From the NCBI GenBank assembly GCA_017473745.1, contig JAFUJP010000080.1, positions 1 to 36,183 on the forward strand: 36,183 nucleotides of DNA, written 5' to 3'. Below, piece after piece: positions 1 through 7,994 of the stretch. The stretch is from Oscillospiraceae bacterium (lineage in GTDB: Bacteria > Bacillota > Clostridia > Oscillospirales > Ruminococcaceae). Made by a program: the position numbers and the translations under genes. The notes under the pieces are model-generated. The model was given only the letters and a program-made list of their open reading frames with translations. It was not told the origin of the DNA and did no database searches. Numbering within the stretch: the first letter of the stretch is position 1; each line of letters begins with the position of its first letter.

Positions 1-284
1 TCCATAATTTTTTCTTTTTTACTTGCATCAACTGTGCGGAGCATTGAAAGTATAATTTCATCCTGCTTATCGAGAGAGCGTTCAACGGTCATTTTATCTG
101 AAAGGCCCATAATATAGTCAATGCTTGCACCAAAAATTTCGGAAAGTTTCAAAAGAGATTGATAGCTTGGAAAATATTTTTCTTTTTCATAAGCACTTAT
201 AGTTTCTTGAGAAACTTCAAGTTCAATACTTAGACGAATTTGTGTCATTCCGCGTGCTTCACGAAGTTCTTTAATTCTATTCAT
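1..284 (-). CDS. XRE-family transcriptional repressor (partial, 3' end outside window)
   Basis: The leftward frame opens at ATG 284 and runs off the left edge of the window; about 94 codons are visible. It begins MNRIKELREARGMTQ, a typical Xre/Cro helix-turn-helix, continues with the recognition-helix segment VSQETISAYEKEK, and ends the HTH with the usual SIDYIMGLSD. The start is supported by an AGGGTGA ribosome binding site just upstream. It is divergent from the membrane protein gene at 384, and two perfect TACAAnTTGTA palindromes lie between them, which suggests autoregulation and control of that neighbour. The family assignment is clear; the ligand, if any, cannot be told. Confidence 0.9.
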   Translation of the reverse strand, partial: MNRIKELREARGMTQIRLSIELEVSQETISAYEKEKYFPSYQSLLKLSEIFGASIDYIMGLSDKMTVERSLDKQDEIILSMLRTVDASKKEKIM

Positions 285-301
285 GCAAATCACCCTAAAA
301 A

Positions 302-366
302 ATTATACAATTTGTACTTGTATTTTGTAGAGGATAGTAGTATAATATTTACAAGTACAACTTGTA
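302..366. promoter_or_regulatory. Divergent promoter region with two TACAAnTTGTA operators
   Basis: Perfect 11-bp palindromes TACAATTTGTA (306-316) and TACAACTTGTA (356-366) flank the promoter of the rightward gene, TTGTAT (318-323), 17 nt, TATAAT (341-346). A larger inverted pair, TTGTACTTGT (312-321) and ACAAGTACAA (351-360), overlaps both. A leftward TATAAT (302-307 on the minus strand) overlaps the first palindrome. A dimeric XRE protein bound here would block both promoters. Binding by the adjacent XRE protein is an inference from position. Confidence 0.7.
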
Positions 367-383
367 TTATGGAGGGGAAGATA

Positions 384-1109
384 ATGAATAATCTTGATGA
401 AAGAGTTGAAAATGAAATTTTAGAAAGTAACGAAGAACGGGCTGAAGAAGTTTCATTTACCGAAGAAGAAACGAACAAAGAAGGTATCAACGCGAGGAAA
501 GAAATCTTTGTTGGAAAAATTAAAAAATATGCAACACTCAAAAATGCAATTATTGCAGTTTCCTCGTTGTTGATATTGATAATAACATTGGTTGTTACAA
601 TAAACGTAACTTCTTGCGATTATGCCGTAAAACGATGGATGAAAGCTAATGTAGAAGATGATGTAAAAATTATGGCAAAACTTGCTCCATATGATTTTGA
701 GGCCATGGGAATAGATATGTATGGCAGTGAGGAAGAATTTTTTGAAGAAATGAGCTATGATTATGATACAGATATTGAAAACTGGAACGATTTTTACAAA
801 GAAGTAAAAAAGCAGAAGAAAGAAGAGCTTAAAGATGAATATGGAAAATACAAGATAGAGATAACAATAGGTAAAACAAAAGATATAAGCATTGCAAGAT
901 TAAAAGAAGATGTTTATTATGAAGCTTACGAGGATTATGGCTTCAATATAGATTCTGTAAAAAAAGCAAAAGTTGTTTCCGTAACTGCAAGAATAAAAGG
1001 TGAATATGAGAATGATAAAGAAAAAATAACACTTTATATGGTGAAAATTGATTCTGCGTGGAAAGTCTTAAGTGTTGATTATTATAGTTCAAATGAAAGC
1101 TTTTTGTAA
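384..1109 (+). CDS. Single-pass membrane protein with extracytoplasmic domain, unknown function
   Basis: The start at ATG 384 follows GGAGGGG at 371-377; the open frame extends further upstream but that part overlaps the operator and has no ribosome binding site. The 241-aa product has an acidic cytoplasmic N-terminus (1-50), one membrane segment at about 53-74, and an outer domain rich in Asp, Glu, Tyr and Lys. The outer domain resembles the small NTF2-like/DUF4878-type folds that end in a strand with a W-K-V-x-x-V motif (here SAWKVLSVDYY). No catalytic motif is seen. Codon use is A+T-rich compared with the genes after 1.1 kb, as is the XRE gene, so the pair could have been acquired together. 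It is probably repressed by that regulator. Confidence 0.75.
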   Translation: MNNLDERVENEILESNEERAEEVSFTEEETNKEGINARKEIFVGKIKKYATLKNAIIAVSSLLILIITLVVTINVTSCDYAVKRWMKANVEDDVKIMAKLAPYDFEAMGIDMYGSEEEFFEEMSYDYDTDIENWNDFYKEVKKQKKEELKDEYGKYKIEITIGKTKDISIARLKEDVYYEAYEDYGFNIDSVKKAKVVSVTARIKGEYENDKEKITLYMVKIDSAWKVLSVDYYSSNESFL

Positions 1110-1140
1110 CAGTAAAGTTATGAGATGTTTTTATGAAAAT

Positions 1141-1170
1141 AGGGCGGGAGCTAAGCTCCCGCCCTATTTT
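1141..1170. terminator. Bidirectional intrinsic terminator
   Basis: A near-perfect GC-rich hairpin (1141-1165, arms of about 10-12 bp) is flanked by A-rich sequence on the left and a T-run on the right. It sits between the convergent membrane-protein gene and the ABC exporter gene and could serve both. Confidence 0.85.
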
Positions 1171-1177
1171 TTTGCAA

Positions 1178-2929
1178 TCAGCTTTCTGCCATCATCTGAA
1201 GGTTATAATAAACGCCTTTCTGTGCCATGAGTTCTTCATGGTTGCCGTGCTCAACAATGCCTTCTTCGTTGAGCACCAGAATGACTTTTGCGTTTCTGAT
1301 GGTGCTCAGACGGTGGGCGATTGTGAAAACGGTGCGCCCTTCGGAAAGGCGTTCGAGGCTTTTCTGAACAAGGCGCTCGCTTTCGTTGTCAAGTGCGGAG
1401 GTCGCTTCGTCAAGAATGAGCACCGCCGGGTTTTTAAGGAATACACGGGCGATGGAAATACGCTGCTTCTGTCCGCCCGAAAGCTTGACTCCGCGCTCGC
1501 CGACATAGGTGTCATAACCCTCGTCAAGAGCGCTTATGAATTCGTGGGCACCCGCAAGCTTTGCCGCTTCAACGACTTCGTCGTAGGTGGCGTCGGGTCT
1601 TCCGTAAAGAATGTTTTCGTAAATGCTTCCGCTGAAAAGATAAACGTCCTGCTGAACAACGCCGATGTTGCTGCGAAGGCTTGAAAGAGTGATTTTGCGG
1701 ATGTCTTTTCCGTCAAGAAGTATGCGGCCTTCCGAAACGTCATAAAAACGTGGAATAAGATTTGAAAGGGTTGTCTTGCCGCCGCCGGAAGGCCCCACAA
1801 GGGCAATGTTGTCGCCAGGGTTGACGTGAAGGTCGATGCCCGAAAGAACCTCTTCGCCGGAATCGCTGTATTTGAATGCGACGTTTTCAAGGCGGATATC
1901 GCCGGTGACGTTTTCGATGGACTCTGCATCGGGCGCATCGGTAATTTCAGGTTCGACGTCCATTATCTCATAGAAACGCTCGATGCCGGTGAAGCCCTGC
2001 ATAAAGGTTTCGGTGAATTGGGCAAGGCGCGAAACGGTGTTGAGAAGAACGGTGGTATAAAGAAGATAGGCCGCATAGTCGCCTGCGCTGATGGCGCCGT
2101 TCATAAGAAAGATGCCGCCCGCCGCAACAACGGAAATATACATACAGCCGTCAAAAAGGCGGATAACGCAGTGGAGCTTGCCGAGGGCCTTATAAGCCTT
2201 GCGTTTTATGCCGAGGAAGGTTTCGTTGTTCTTTTTGAATTTTTCGCGCTCGATTTCTTCGTTGGCGAAGCTTTGAACAACGCGGATACCGAGAAGGCTG
2301 TCCTCTATCTGCGCGTTGATTTCGCCGATCTGGGAACGTTCGCTGTAAAACGCGCTTTCAAGCTCGTGGCGGATTTTGAGCACGAAGAACCCGAGGAACG
2401 GGATCATCAGGAACACGAAAAGGGTAAGCGGAACGTTTACGCCGAGAAGGATTATGAAAGATGCAACGAATTTGATTATGCCGATAAGGATTTCTTCCGG
2501 CGCGTGGTGAGAAAATTCCGTAACGTCGAAAAGGTCTTTTGAAAGGCGGCTCATAAGCTGGCCGACCTTGTTGTTGCTGTAAAAGCTGAAGCTGAGATCC
2601 TGTAAATGCGAAAAGAAATCCTTGCGCATATCAGCTTCAAGATGGGCGCCCATCATGTGGCCGATGTTGGTCATAAAATAGTTGGCGGCGGTATCAATAA
2701 CGCGAAGAACGAGATAGATCCCGGCAATTTCAAGTATCATCCTAACGGTGAGAGAACCTACGTCATCTGTGGCGGCATTGGTGATGGTTCTTACTATCAT
2801 CGGGAGCACGATATCGCAGATCGTGGTAAGCACCGCGCAGAAAAGGTCAAGTATCAGGGTAGGAAGATACGGTTTGTAATAGGGGAGGAACCGGCGCAAA
2901 AGACCGGTTTTGCTGGTTTTCTTTTCCAA
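1178..2929 (-). CDS. ABC transporter, fused permease and ATPase (MsbA/MdlB type exporter)
   Basis: This half-transporter of about 583 aa combines a six-helix type I exporter membrane domain (about 20-320) with a C-terminal ATPase. The ATPase shows Walker A GPSGGGKTT (about 375), Q-loop VVQQDVYLF, signature LSGGQKQR (about 483), Walker B ILILDEATSALD (about 503) and H-loop AHRLST. It would act as a homodimer or with a partner, exporting lipid, drug or peptide; the substrate cannot be read from sequence. The frame opens at GTG 2938, but AAGGA lies 1 nt from that GTG and about 10 nt from TTG 2929, so the TTG is preferred. It is the last gene of the mreB-traX-ABC leftward operon, starting about 20 nt after traX. 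Confidence 0.93.
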   Translation of the reverse strand: MEKKTSKTGLLRRFLPYYKPYLPTLILDLFCAVLTTICDIVLPMIVRTITNAATDDVGSLTVRMILEIAGIYLVLRVIDTAANYFMTNIGHMMGAHLEADMRKDFFSHLQDLSFSFYSNNKVGQLMSRLSKDLFDVTEFSHHAPEEILIGIIKFVASFIILLGVNVPLTLFVFLMIPFLGFFVLKIRHELESAFYSERSQIGEINAQIEDSLLGIRVVQSFANEEIEREKFKKNNETFLGIKRKAYKALGKLHCVIRLFDGCMYISVVAAGGIFLMNGAISAGDYAAYLLYTTVLLNTVSRLAQFTETFMQGFTGIERFYEIMDVEPEITDAPDAESIENVTGDIRLENVAFKYSDSGEEVLSGIDLHVNPGDNIALVGPSGGGKTTLSNLIPRFYDVSEGRILLDGKDIRKITLSSLRSNIGVVQQDVYLFSGSIYENILYGRPDATYDEVVEAAKLAGAHEFISALDEGYDTYVGERGVKLSGGQKQRISIARVFLKNPAVLILDEATSALDNESERLVQKSLERLSEGRTVFTIAHRLSTIRNAKVILVLNEEGIVEHGNHEELMAQKGVYYNLQMMAES

Positions 2930-2948
2930 AATTATCACGTCCTTTTTG

Positions 2949-3632
2949 TCAGATGAAATAGTTTGTAATTGTCAAAAGGCAAAGATGAATGGGATAAAAT
3001 CCATAGTTCAGCCACTTCGGGATTTTTATTCCGGTTTTTGTTTTCGTCAGCATAAGCGGAAGAGCGAGCACCGCGAAACCCTGGGGGTCAAGATACCCGG
3101 CAGTGAAAAACTCGAAAAACGGCGAAGCAAGGGCAAGCCCCATTGCGATTCCGAAAAAGGATTTTTCTTTTTTCATAAAGAGATAGGCGATTATCATAAC
3201 CGCAACGCCGTAAAAACCGTATTCCACCGCAGGAACAAACGACAGCAGAACCGCGATGACCGCATGAAGATATTTTTTTCGGTCGATACCCCATATCGCC
3301 CAAAGCCCAAGCATCATGGTAAAGCCGATATTAAGATGAAAATCGGCTATGCTTCCGCCAAATTCGTATGGGTAAAAACAAAGGGTATAGGGAACCTGGG
3401 ATACAAACGAAAAACAAAGAAGCCGTATGAAATATTTTCTGACGCTTTTTGTATAAAAGAACCCCAAAGCAAGGCAATATGCAAAAAGCGGGAAGGCAAT
3501 GCGCCCGACTATCCGCCAGAGTATTTCTGCCGGAAAAAAGAGATAGCCGACATGGTCGGCTAACATCGTTATAAAAGCGACGGTTTTAAGAAATCCGGTG
3601 TCCGTGTTTCCGGCGAAGCCCGGCTTATCCAT
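2949..3632 (-). CDS. TraX family membrane protein (acyltransferase-like)
   Basis: The product of about 227 aa starts at ATG 3632, which overlaps the last 8 nt of mreB. No good ribosome binding site precedes it, so translational coupling is likely. It shows the TraX family start (LKTVAFITMLADHVGYLFFP), the IGRIAFPLFAYCLALGF segment, and seven or eight predicted membrane helices ending in YGFYPIHL. TraX of F plasmid acetylates pilin; chromosomal Clostridia relatives have no established substrate and are related to acyltransferase-3 membrane proteins. The open frame extends further upstream but only as a shadow inside mreB. Its position between mreB and an exporter suggests, weakly, an envelope role. 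Confidence 0.85.
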   Translation of the reverse strand: MDKPGFAGNTDTGFLKTVAFITMLADHVGYLFFPAEILWRIVGRIAFPLFAYCLALGFFYTKSVRKYFIRLLCFSFVSQVPYTLCFYPYEFGGSIADFHLNIGFTMMLGLWAIWGIDRKKYLHAVIAVLLSFVPAVEYGFYGVAVMIIAYLFMKKEKSFFGIAMGLALASPFFEFFTAGYLDPQGFAVLALPLMLTKTKTGIKIPKWLNYGFYPIHLCLLTITNYFI

Positions 3633-4641
3633 GAAGGCGGTTGTTCGCTTCGGAAACGCAGTCGCGCAGATATCCCTGAAGCCCAAAGGATTCGCCGGTG
3701 CCGATGGCAACGCATTCCTCGGGGTTTTCGGCGACTTCGCATTTAAGGTTGAAGCGCTTGGCAAGATATTTATCGAGGCCATGAAGTTTTGCACCGCCGC
3801 CGGTAAGAAGAATACCGTTTGTTTTGACGTCACCGGCAAGTTCGGGCGGCGTTTTTTCAAAAACCTTCTGTATTGCGGCGGCAAGCTGGTTTGCAAGGTC
3901 ATAGAAAATATCCGAAAGTTCCTGCCAGGTGATAGTCGTTCTTCCGGGAAGGCCGGTCAGAAGGTTGCGTCCCTTAATCTCGAAAGTGCGGTCATCGTCA
4001 TAGTTCCAGCAGGTGCCTATATTCTTTTTAACCTCTTCCGCCATGCGTTCACCGATAAGTATTCCGTGGCGAAGGCGAACGTATTTGATTATTTCCTCAT
4101 CAAAACGCTGACCCGCAAGCTTTATGGAATGTTTGCAGACAACGCCGGAAAGAGAAAGCAAAGCAACGTCGGAAGTTCCGCCGCCGATATCGACTATAAG
4201 GCGGCCTTCAGGCTTTGAAATATCAAGCCCGGCACCCATGGCGGCGGCAACCGGTTCTTCGATAAGAAAAACCTTTCTTGCGCCGGCGGCAAGGGCGGCG
4301 TCAACAACGGCGCGCTGTTCAACGTCGGTGATGATGGATGGAACGCAGATTGCGACCCTCGGTTTGAGGTAGCTGTCGCCGCAGACCTTTTTAAGGGCAT
4401 GGCGGATAAGTACGTTGGTGAGGTTATAATCGGATATAACCCCGCCGCCCATAGGGCTCATGGCGGAAATATAGCCGGGGGTGCGCCCGACCATTTTATA
4501 GGCGTTTTCACCGACGGCGAGAACTTCGCCGGTGTCGTTATTTACGGCAACGATATTCGGTTCGCGAAAAACGACCCCGCGGCCGGTTTCATAAACGATG
4601 ATTTTTGTTGTTCCGAGATCTATTCCGATATCAGCAGGCAT
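3625..4641 (-). CDS. mreB: Rod shape-determining protein MreB/Mbl (bacterial actin)
   Basis: The 338-aa actin-fold ATPase starts at ATG 4641 after GGAGGATC. It shows the phosphate-1 loop ADIGIDLGTTKIIVY, the MSPMGGGVISDY segment, the phosphate-2 loop IVDIGGGTSDVALL (about 150), EEPVAAAMGAGL, and the C-terminal ILLTGGGAKLHGLDKYLA. These are diagnostic of MreB/Mbl, and the length is normal. The protein would form membrane-bound filaments that guide peptidoglycan synthesis. The usual mreC-mreD partners are not adjacent, so this is probably one of several paralogues; choosing between MreB and Mbl would need a tree. It is first in the mreB-traX-ABC operon with its own promoter. Confidence 0.95.
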   Translation of the reverse strand: MPADIGIDLGTTKIIVYETGRGVVFREPNIVAVNNDTGEVLAVGENAYKMVGRTPGYISAMSPMGGGVISDYNLTNVLIRHALKKVCGDSYLKPRVAICVPSIITDVEQRAVVDAALAAGARKVFLIEEPVAAAMGAGLDISKPEGRLIVDIGGGTSDVALLSLSGVVCKHSIKLAGQRFDEEIIKYVRLRHGILIGERMAEEVKKNIGTCWNYDDDRTFEIKGRNLLTGLPGRTTITWQELSDIFYDLANQLAAAIQKVFEKTPPELAGDVKTNGILLTGGGAKLHGLDKYLAKRFNLKCEVAENPEECVAIGTGESFGLQGYLRDCVSEANNRLHG

Positions 4642-4680
4642 TTTGATCCTCCGATTTAATATTACTAGTTTAATATTTAT

Positions 4681-4709
4681 AGTGTAAATCTATTTTCCGG
4701 GAATGTCAA
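4681..4709 (-). promoter_or_regulatory. Sigma-A-type promoter of the mreB operon
   Basis: On the minus strand, TTGACA (4704-4709), a 17-nt spacer and TACACT (4681-4686) lie about 40 nt upstream of the mreB start. Confidence 0.65.
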
Positions 4710-4720
4710 TGAAAGAGACG

Positions 4721-5264
4721 TAAATTATTGAAAACGTAGTAGGGGCGCACCTGTGTGTGCGCCCGTCATTGCGAACAAACCGAAGGTTTGTGTGGCAATC
4801 CGTTCTCTTTTACGGATTCCCACGTCGCTCCGCTCCTCGGAATGACATCTGTAGGGAACGGTATTTATCTGACACCCCAAATCTTTGATTTGGCTGGTGG
4901 AAGATATGCTTTAGCTGACCGTTCCGTAACCCAAGAACGCGGAGCGTTTTAAAGCCTTCCCCTTGGGGAAGGTGGATTTTTTTGACCGAAGGTCAAAAAA
5001 AGACGGATGGGGGGTAAATCAGGAACGCGGAGCGCATATTAAAATTTGACAGGGTTTACGGCGGGGGCGAGCCCCCGCCCTACACTGAAAATGCGATAAT
5101 CTGCAAACCGTAGGGAACGGTCTTGACCGTTCCGTTTCGCGGAGCGTTTTAAAGCCTTCTCCTCAAGGAGAAGCCTGCCCTCCGGGAATCCTTTTTAACG
5201 GGCGGACACATAGGTCCGCCCCTACGACCGCGTTTTTCACCTCAGTGCTGTAAACAATAATTTA
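4721..5264. mobile_element. Composite intergenic repeat element with inverted ends TAAATTATTG/CAATAATTTA
   Basis: A 544-bp noncoding block begins TAAATTATTG (4721-4730) and ends with its exact reverse complement (5255-5264). Inside are short hairpin modules that recur elsewhere in the window: the GGGGCGCACC/GTGCGCCC hairpin (about 4739-4768, and a variant near 5199-5227), the CCTTCCCCTTGGGGAAGG hairpin (near 4955), a GGGCGGGGGC/GCCCCCGCCC hairpin (near 5060), and a GGAACGGT/ACCGTTCC module (near 5112). The ends match the elements at 11492 and 30171, but the interior is longer and mosaic, as if several small elements inserted into one another. The right end supplies the recD2 stop codon. No transposase is present, so movement would need help in trans. 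Confidence 0.65.
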
Positions 5265-7472
5265 TTCTTTTATCATAAACCGCAGATTGGTGAACCTTCC
5301 GCTTTTGCGGTTGTTATCCACCATGGTCATAACGGCCCTTGCGCTTCCGACGATGACCAGAAGCTTTTTTGCCCTTGTAACGGCGGTATAAAGCAGGTTG
5401 CGGTAATAAAGGCGGGAATTCGCCTCGAAAAGCGGGATTATGACCGCTTCAAACTCGCTGCCCTGGCTTTTGTGCACAGTTACCGCATAGGCGTGGTCAA
5501 GCTCGTTTGCGCTGTCATAGGGGTATTCGGCGACTCTGTCGTCAAAGCGAATTGCCATCATGCGCCCGATGGGATCCATTTTTTCGATGATTCCGATATC
5601 GCCGTTGAATATGCCGCGGCCGATTTCACCGTCATCCTTTGACCATGTCATATCGTAATCGTTGCGGGTTTGCATAACCTTGTCGCCCTCGCGGAAAAGA
5701 TGGCCGCCGTGGCGGAATTCTTTTTTCTTTCCGTCCGGGGGGTTCAGCTTTTTCTGAAGCTCGATATTGAGGTTCCATGTTCCGGCTTCACCTCTTTTTC
5801 CGGGGCAGAGCACCTGTATATCCCAAAGGGGCGAAAAATTATATGCCTTCGGCAAACGCTTTTCGCAAAGCTGGCAAACCGTTGCGGCACATTCGGCCTC
5901 GGTCTGGCGGGGAAGAAAGAAAAAGTCGTTGTCCTTCGATTCGAGATAGGGATATTCGCCGTTCACTATATCGTGGGCGTTGGTGACTATCATGCTTTCC
6001 GCAGCCTGACGGAAAATCGTATCCAGCTTTATGGAAGGAAGGATATCCGAGCGGATGAGGTCATGAAGCACGTTGCCTGCCCCGACGGAGGGGAGCTGGT
6101 CTGAATCGCCGACCATAACAAGGCGGCTGTGGAACGGAAGAGCGCGCAGAAGTGAATCAAACAAAAGGCTGTCCACCATGGACATCTCGTCCACTATAAG
6201 GGTATCGCATTTAAGCGGGTTTCGTTCGTTTTTGCGGAAAACGGGCACAAGCTCGCTTCCGGAATAATCCACCTCGAGAAGGCGGTGGATGGTTTTTGCT
6301 TCGTGACCGGTAAGTTCCGCAAGGCGTTTTGCGGCTCTTCCGGTGGGTGCCGCAAGCATGACCTCGTCGCCCTGCTGTTCAAGAAGTTTTATAAGCGCAT
6401 TAAGGGTCGTGGTTTTGCCGGTGCCGGGGCCGCCGGTGAGCACGAAAACGTGGTTCTGAACGGCGTTTTTAAGGGCGCGCTTTTGCAGAATATCATATTC
6501 TATGCCAAGCTCGTCCTCAAGGATCTCGATGGCTTTATCGAGTGCGGCGGAGCTTGTTTCCTCCGGGCTCATGAGCATCATTTTAAGGCGGCCAGCCGCG
6601 GTGGTTTCGGCAATGAAAAGCTCCGGAAGGTAAACAAAACGCCTTCCGTTTCGGATATATTCGTTCAGTTCCTCTTTCGCAATAAGCTCTTCAAGGGCGT
6701 CAGCCATTTCGTCCGCTTCGCCCAAAAGCCCTGCCGCCGCCGCAAGAAGGCTCTCTTCCGGAAGGCAGGTGTGTCCGTTGTCAAGATTATGTACGAGAAC
6801 GTGTTTAAGCCCCGCTTTAAGGCGGCCGATATCCTGCGGATCGCCTTTTTTGGTAAAGATGGCATCCGCTTCGGAAAAATCAAGGCCGATTTCCGGGTCG
6901 CAGAGAAGATAGGGGTTATCTTTTACAAAATCAATGGCATTTGTGCCCCATTTTTTCCATGCGCGAACAGCAATGGCGGCGGAAAGGCCGAATTCCTGCA
7001 AAGCGGTCATAACCTTTCTTGCGCCGAAGGCACGAAGGAATTCCGCGTTTATTTCAAGGGCAAGCTTTTCAGAAACGCCTTTGACCCTTGCAAGTTCAAG
7101 CGGTGTGTTTTCGATAACGTCGAGGGTATATTCGCCGAAAGCTTCGACTATCCGCTTTGCGAGTGCGGGGCCGACCCCCTTAAAGGAACCGCCGCTTAAA
7201 TATTTCCTTATGGCCGTTGCCGAAGCGGGAAGGCGCCTTTCGCAAACTTCCGCCCGGAACTGGCTTCCATAGGTCGGATGGGACGCGAAAGTGCCGGTGA
7301 GGGAAACTTCCTCGCCGGCTTCAACTTTGCCAAGCTCGCCCACAACTGTAACAAGCTCGCCCTGCATATCAAGATCAAAAACCACAAAACCGCTTTCGGG
7401 CTTATAAGCGACTATTCCTTCAACGGTGCCGTTAATGCGCTCGGGTTCCTGTTTTTCGTTTTTATCAAGCAT
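5262..7472 (-). CDS. recD2: RecD2-family SF1B ATP-dependent DNA helicase
   Basis: The product is about 736 aa. The frame opens at TTG 7493, but GGAG lies inside that extension and about 10 nt upstream of ATG 7472, so ATG 7472 is chosen. It has an N-terminal OB-like region (INGTVEGIVAYKPESGFVVF), helix-hairpin-helix repeats (about 85-200), and Walker A LTGGPGTGKTTT (about 345). Then come APTGRAAKRLAE, Walker B LIVDEMSMVD (about 427), GDSDQLPSVGAG, and the C-terminal motif AYAVTVHKSQGSEFE (about 662) with LLYTAVTRAKK. This is a RecBC-independent 5'-3' helicase linked to DNA repair. Its TAA stop is formed by the end of the flanking repeat element. Confidence 0.96.
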   Translation of the reverse strand: MLDKNEKQEPERINGTVEGIVAYKPESGFVVFDLDMQGELVTVVGELGKVEAGEEVSLTGTFASHPTYGSQFRAEVCERRLPASATAIRKYLSGGSFKGVGPALAKRIVEAFGEYTLDVIENTPLELARVKGVSEKLALEINAEFLRAFGARKVMTALQEFGLSAAIAVRAWKKWGTNAIDFVKDNPYLLCDPEIGLDFSEADAIFTKKGDPQDIGRLKAGLKHVLVHNLDNGHTCLPEESLLAAAAGLLGEADEMADALEELIAKEELNEYIRNGRRFVYLPELFIAETTAAGRLKMMLMSPEETSSAALDKAIEILEDELGIEYDILQKRALKNAVQNHVFVLTGGPGTGKTTTLNALIKLLEQQGDEVMLAAPTGRAAKRLAELTGHEAKTIHRLLEVDYSGSELVPVFRKNERNPLKCDTLIVDEMSMVDSLLFDSLLRALPFHSRLVMVGDSDQLPSVGAGNVLHDLIRSDILPSIKLDTIFRQAAESMIVTNAHDIVNGEYPYLESKDNDFFFLPRQTEAECAATVCQLCEKRLPKAYNFSPLWDIQVLCPGKRGEAGTWNLNIELQKKLNPPDGKKKEFRHGGHLFREGDKVMQTRNDYDMTWSKDDGEIGRGIFNGDIGIIEKMDPIGRMMAIRFDDRVAEYPYDSANELDHAYAVTVHKSQGSEFEAVIIPLFEANSRLYYRNLLYTAVTRAKKLLVIVGSARAVMTMVDNNRKSGRFTNLRFMIKE

Positions 7473-7507
7473 GCGTTTTTTTCTCCGTCCCAATAAATTA
7501 TAACTAT

Positions 7508-7536
7508 ATTATAGCGTTTTTTCTTCGTTATGTAAA
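7508..7536 (-). promoter_or_regulatory. Promoter of recD2
   Basis: On the minus strand, TTTACA (7531-7536), a 17-nt spacer and TATAAT (7508-7513) lie about 36 nt before the recD2 start. The promoter lies inside the last codons of the upstream gene. Confidence 0.7.
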
Positions 7537-7868
7537 CTATCCGAAAACATTGTTAGCAGTTCGTTTTCACCGCGAAAAAGACTGCAGTCAAAACGCCTTT
7601 CAAGATTTTCACAGATTAAAAGCGCCCTTTCGGAAATGCCCTCGCAATCAAGAAAAACTTCCCGGGGCATTCCGTTCGTTTCCGCAAGAACGGAACGCAG
7701 GGCAAGTTCGATATCGTCCTCCGCGACGGAACCCACCTTTGCAACAACAAATACTTTGTGTTTTATCTTTTTTCGGAGCGGGTTTTTCAAAAGCCATTCG
7801 GAAACCTCGACCATCCCCAAAGCGGCAAAAAAAGTGATTGTCAAAACTGCGGCAATGTCAAAAAACAT
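7509..7868 (-). CDS. Small membrane-anchored protein, unknown function
   Basis: The 119-aa product starts at ATG 7868 after a perfect AGGAGG; the longer upstream frame (to 7964) lacks support. It has an N-terminal membrane helix (about 4-26), then a basic segment (NPLRKKIKHKVFVV) and a soluble mixed alpha/beta part containing DIELALRSVLAETNGMPREVFLDCEGISERALLICE. I do not recognise a family. It is divergent from dpaA and lies upstream of recD2 in the same direction, but recD2 has its own promoter inside this gene's 3' end. Confidence 0.7.
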   Translation of the reverse strand: MFFDIAAVLTITFFAALGMVEVSEWLLKNPLRKKIKHKVFVVAKVGSVAEDDIELALRSVLAETNGMPREVFLDCEGISERALLICENLERRFDCSLFRGENELLTMFSDSLHNEEKTL

Positions 7869-7930
7869 CGCAAAAACGCCTCCTTTCGGTGGTATCATAC
7901 TATGAAAAAAAGCCCCGGGCGGTGAATGTA

Positions 7931-7958
7931 ACGCCGAAAAGGGGCATTGCATAAAATA
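7931..7958 (+). promoter_or_regulatory. Possible sigma-K-type promoter of dpaAB
   Basis: CATAAAATA (7950-7958) fits the mother-cell sigma-K -10 form CATAnnnTA, with an AC dinucleotide at 7931-7932, 17 nt upstream, as the -35. In Bacillus the homologous operon (spoVFAB) is sigma-K dependent; the assignment here is inference from a short motif. Confidence 0.4.
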
Positions 7959-7994
7959 GAGCAATCGGGAAACACAATGGAGGTTTCAGAAAAA

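Noticed and set aside
3632..3902. N-terminal extension of TraX to position 3902
   Set aside because: The added 90 residues lie wholly inside mreB in another frame and have no membrane or TraX character; ATG 3632 overlapping the mreB stop is the natural start.
4755..4952. Rightward 65-codon frame in the repeat element after mreB
   Set aside because: It is composed of repeat hairpins, has no ribosome binding site and translates to low-quality sequence.
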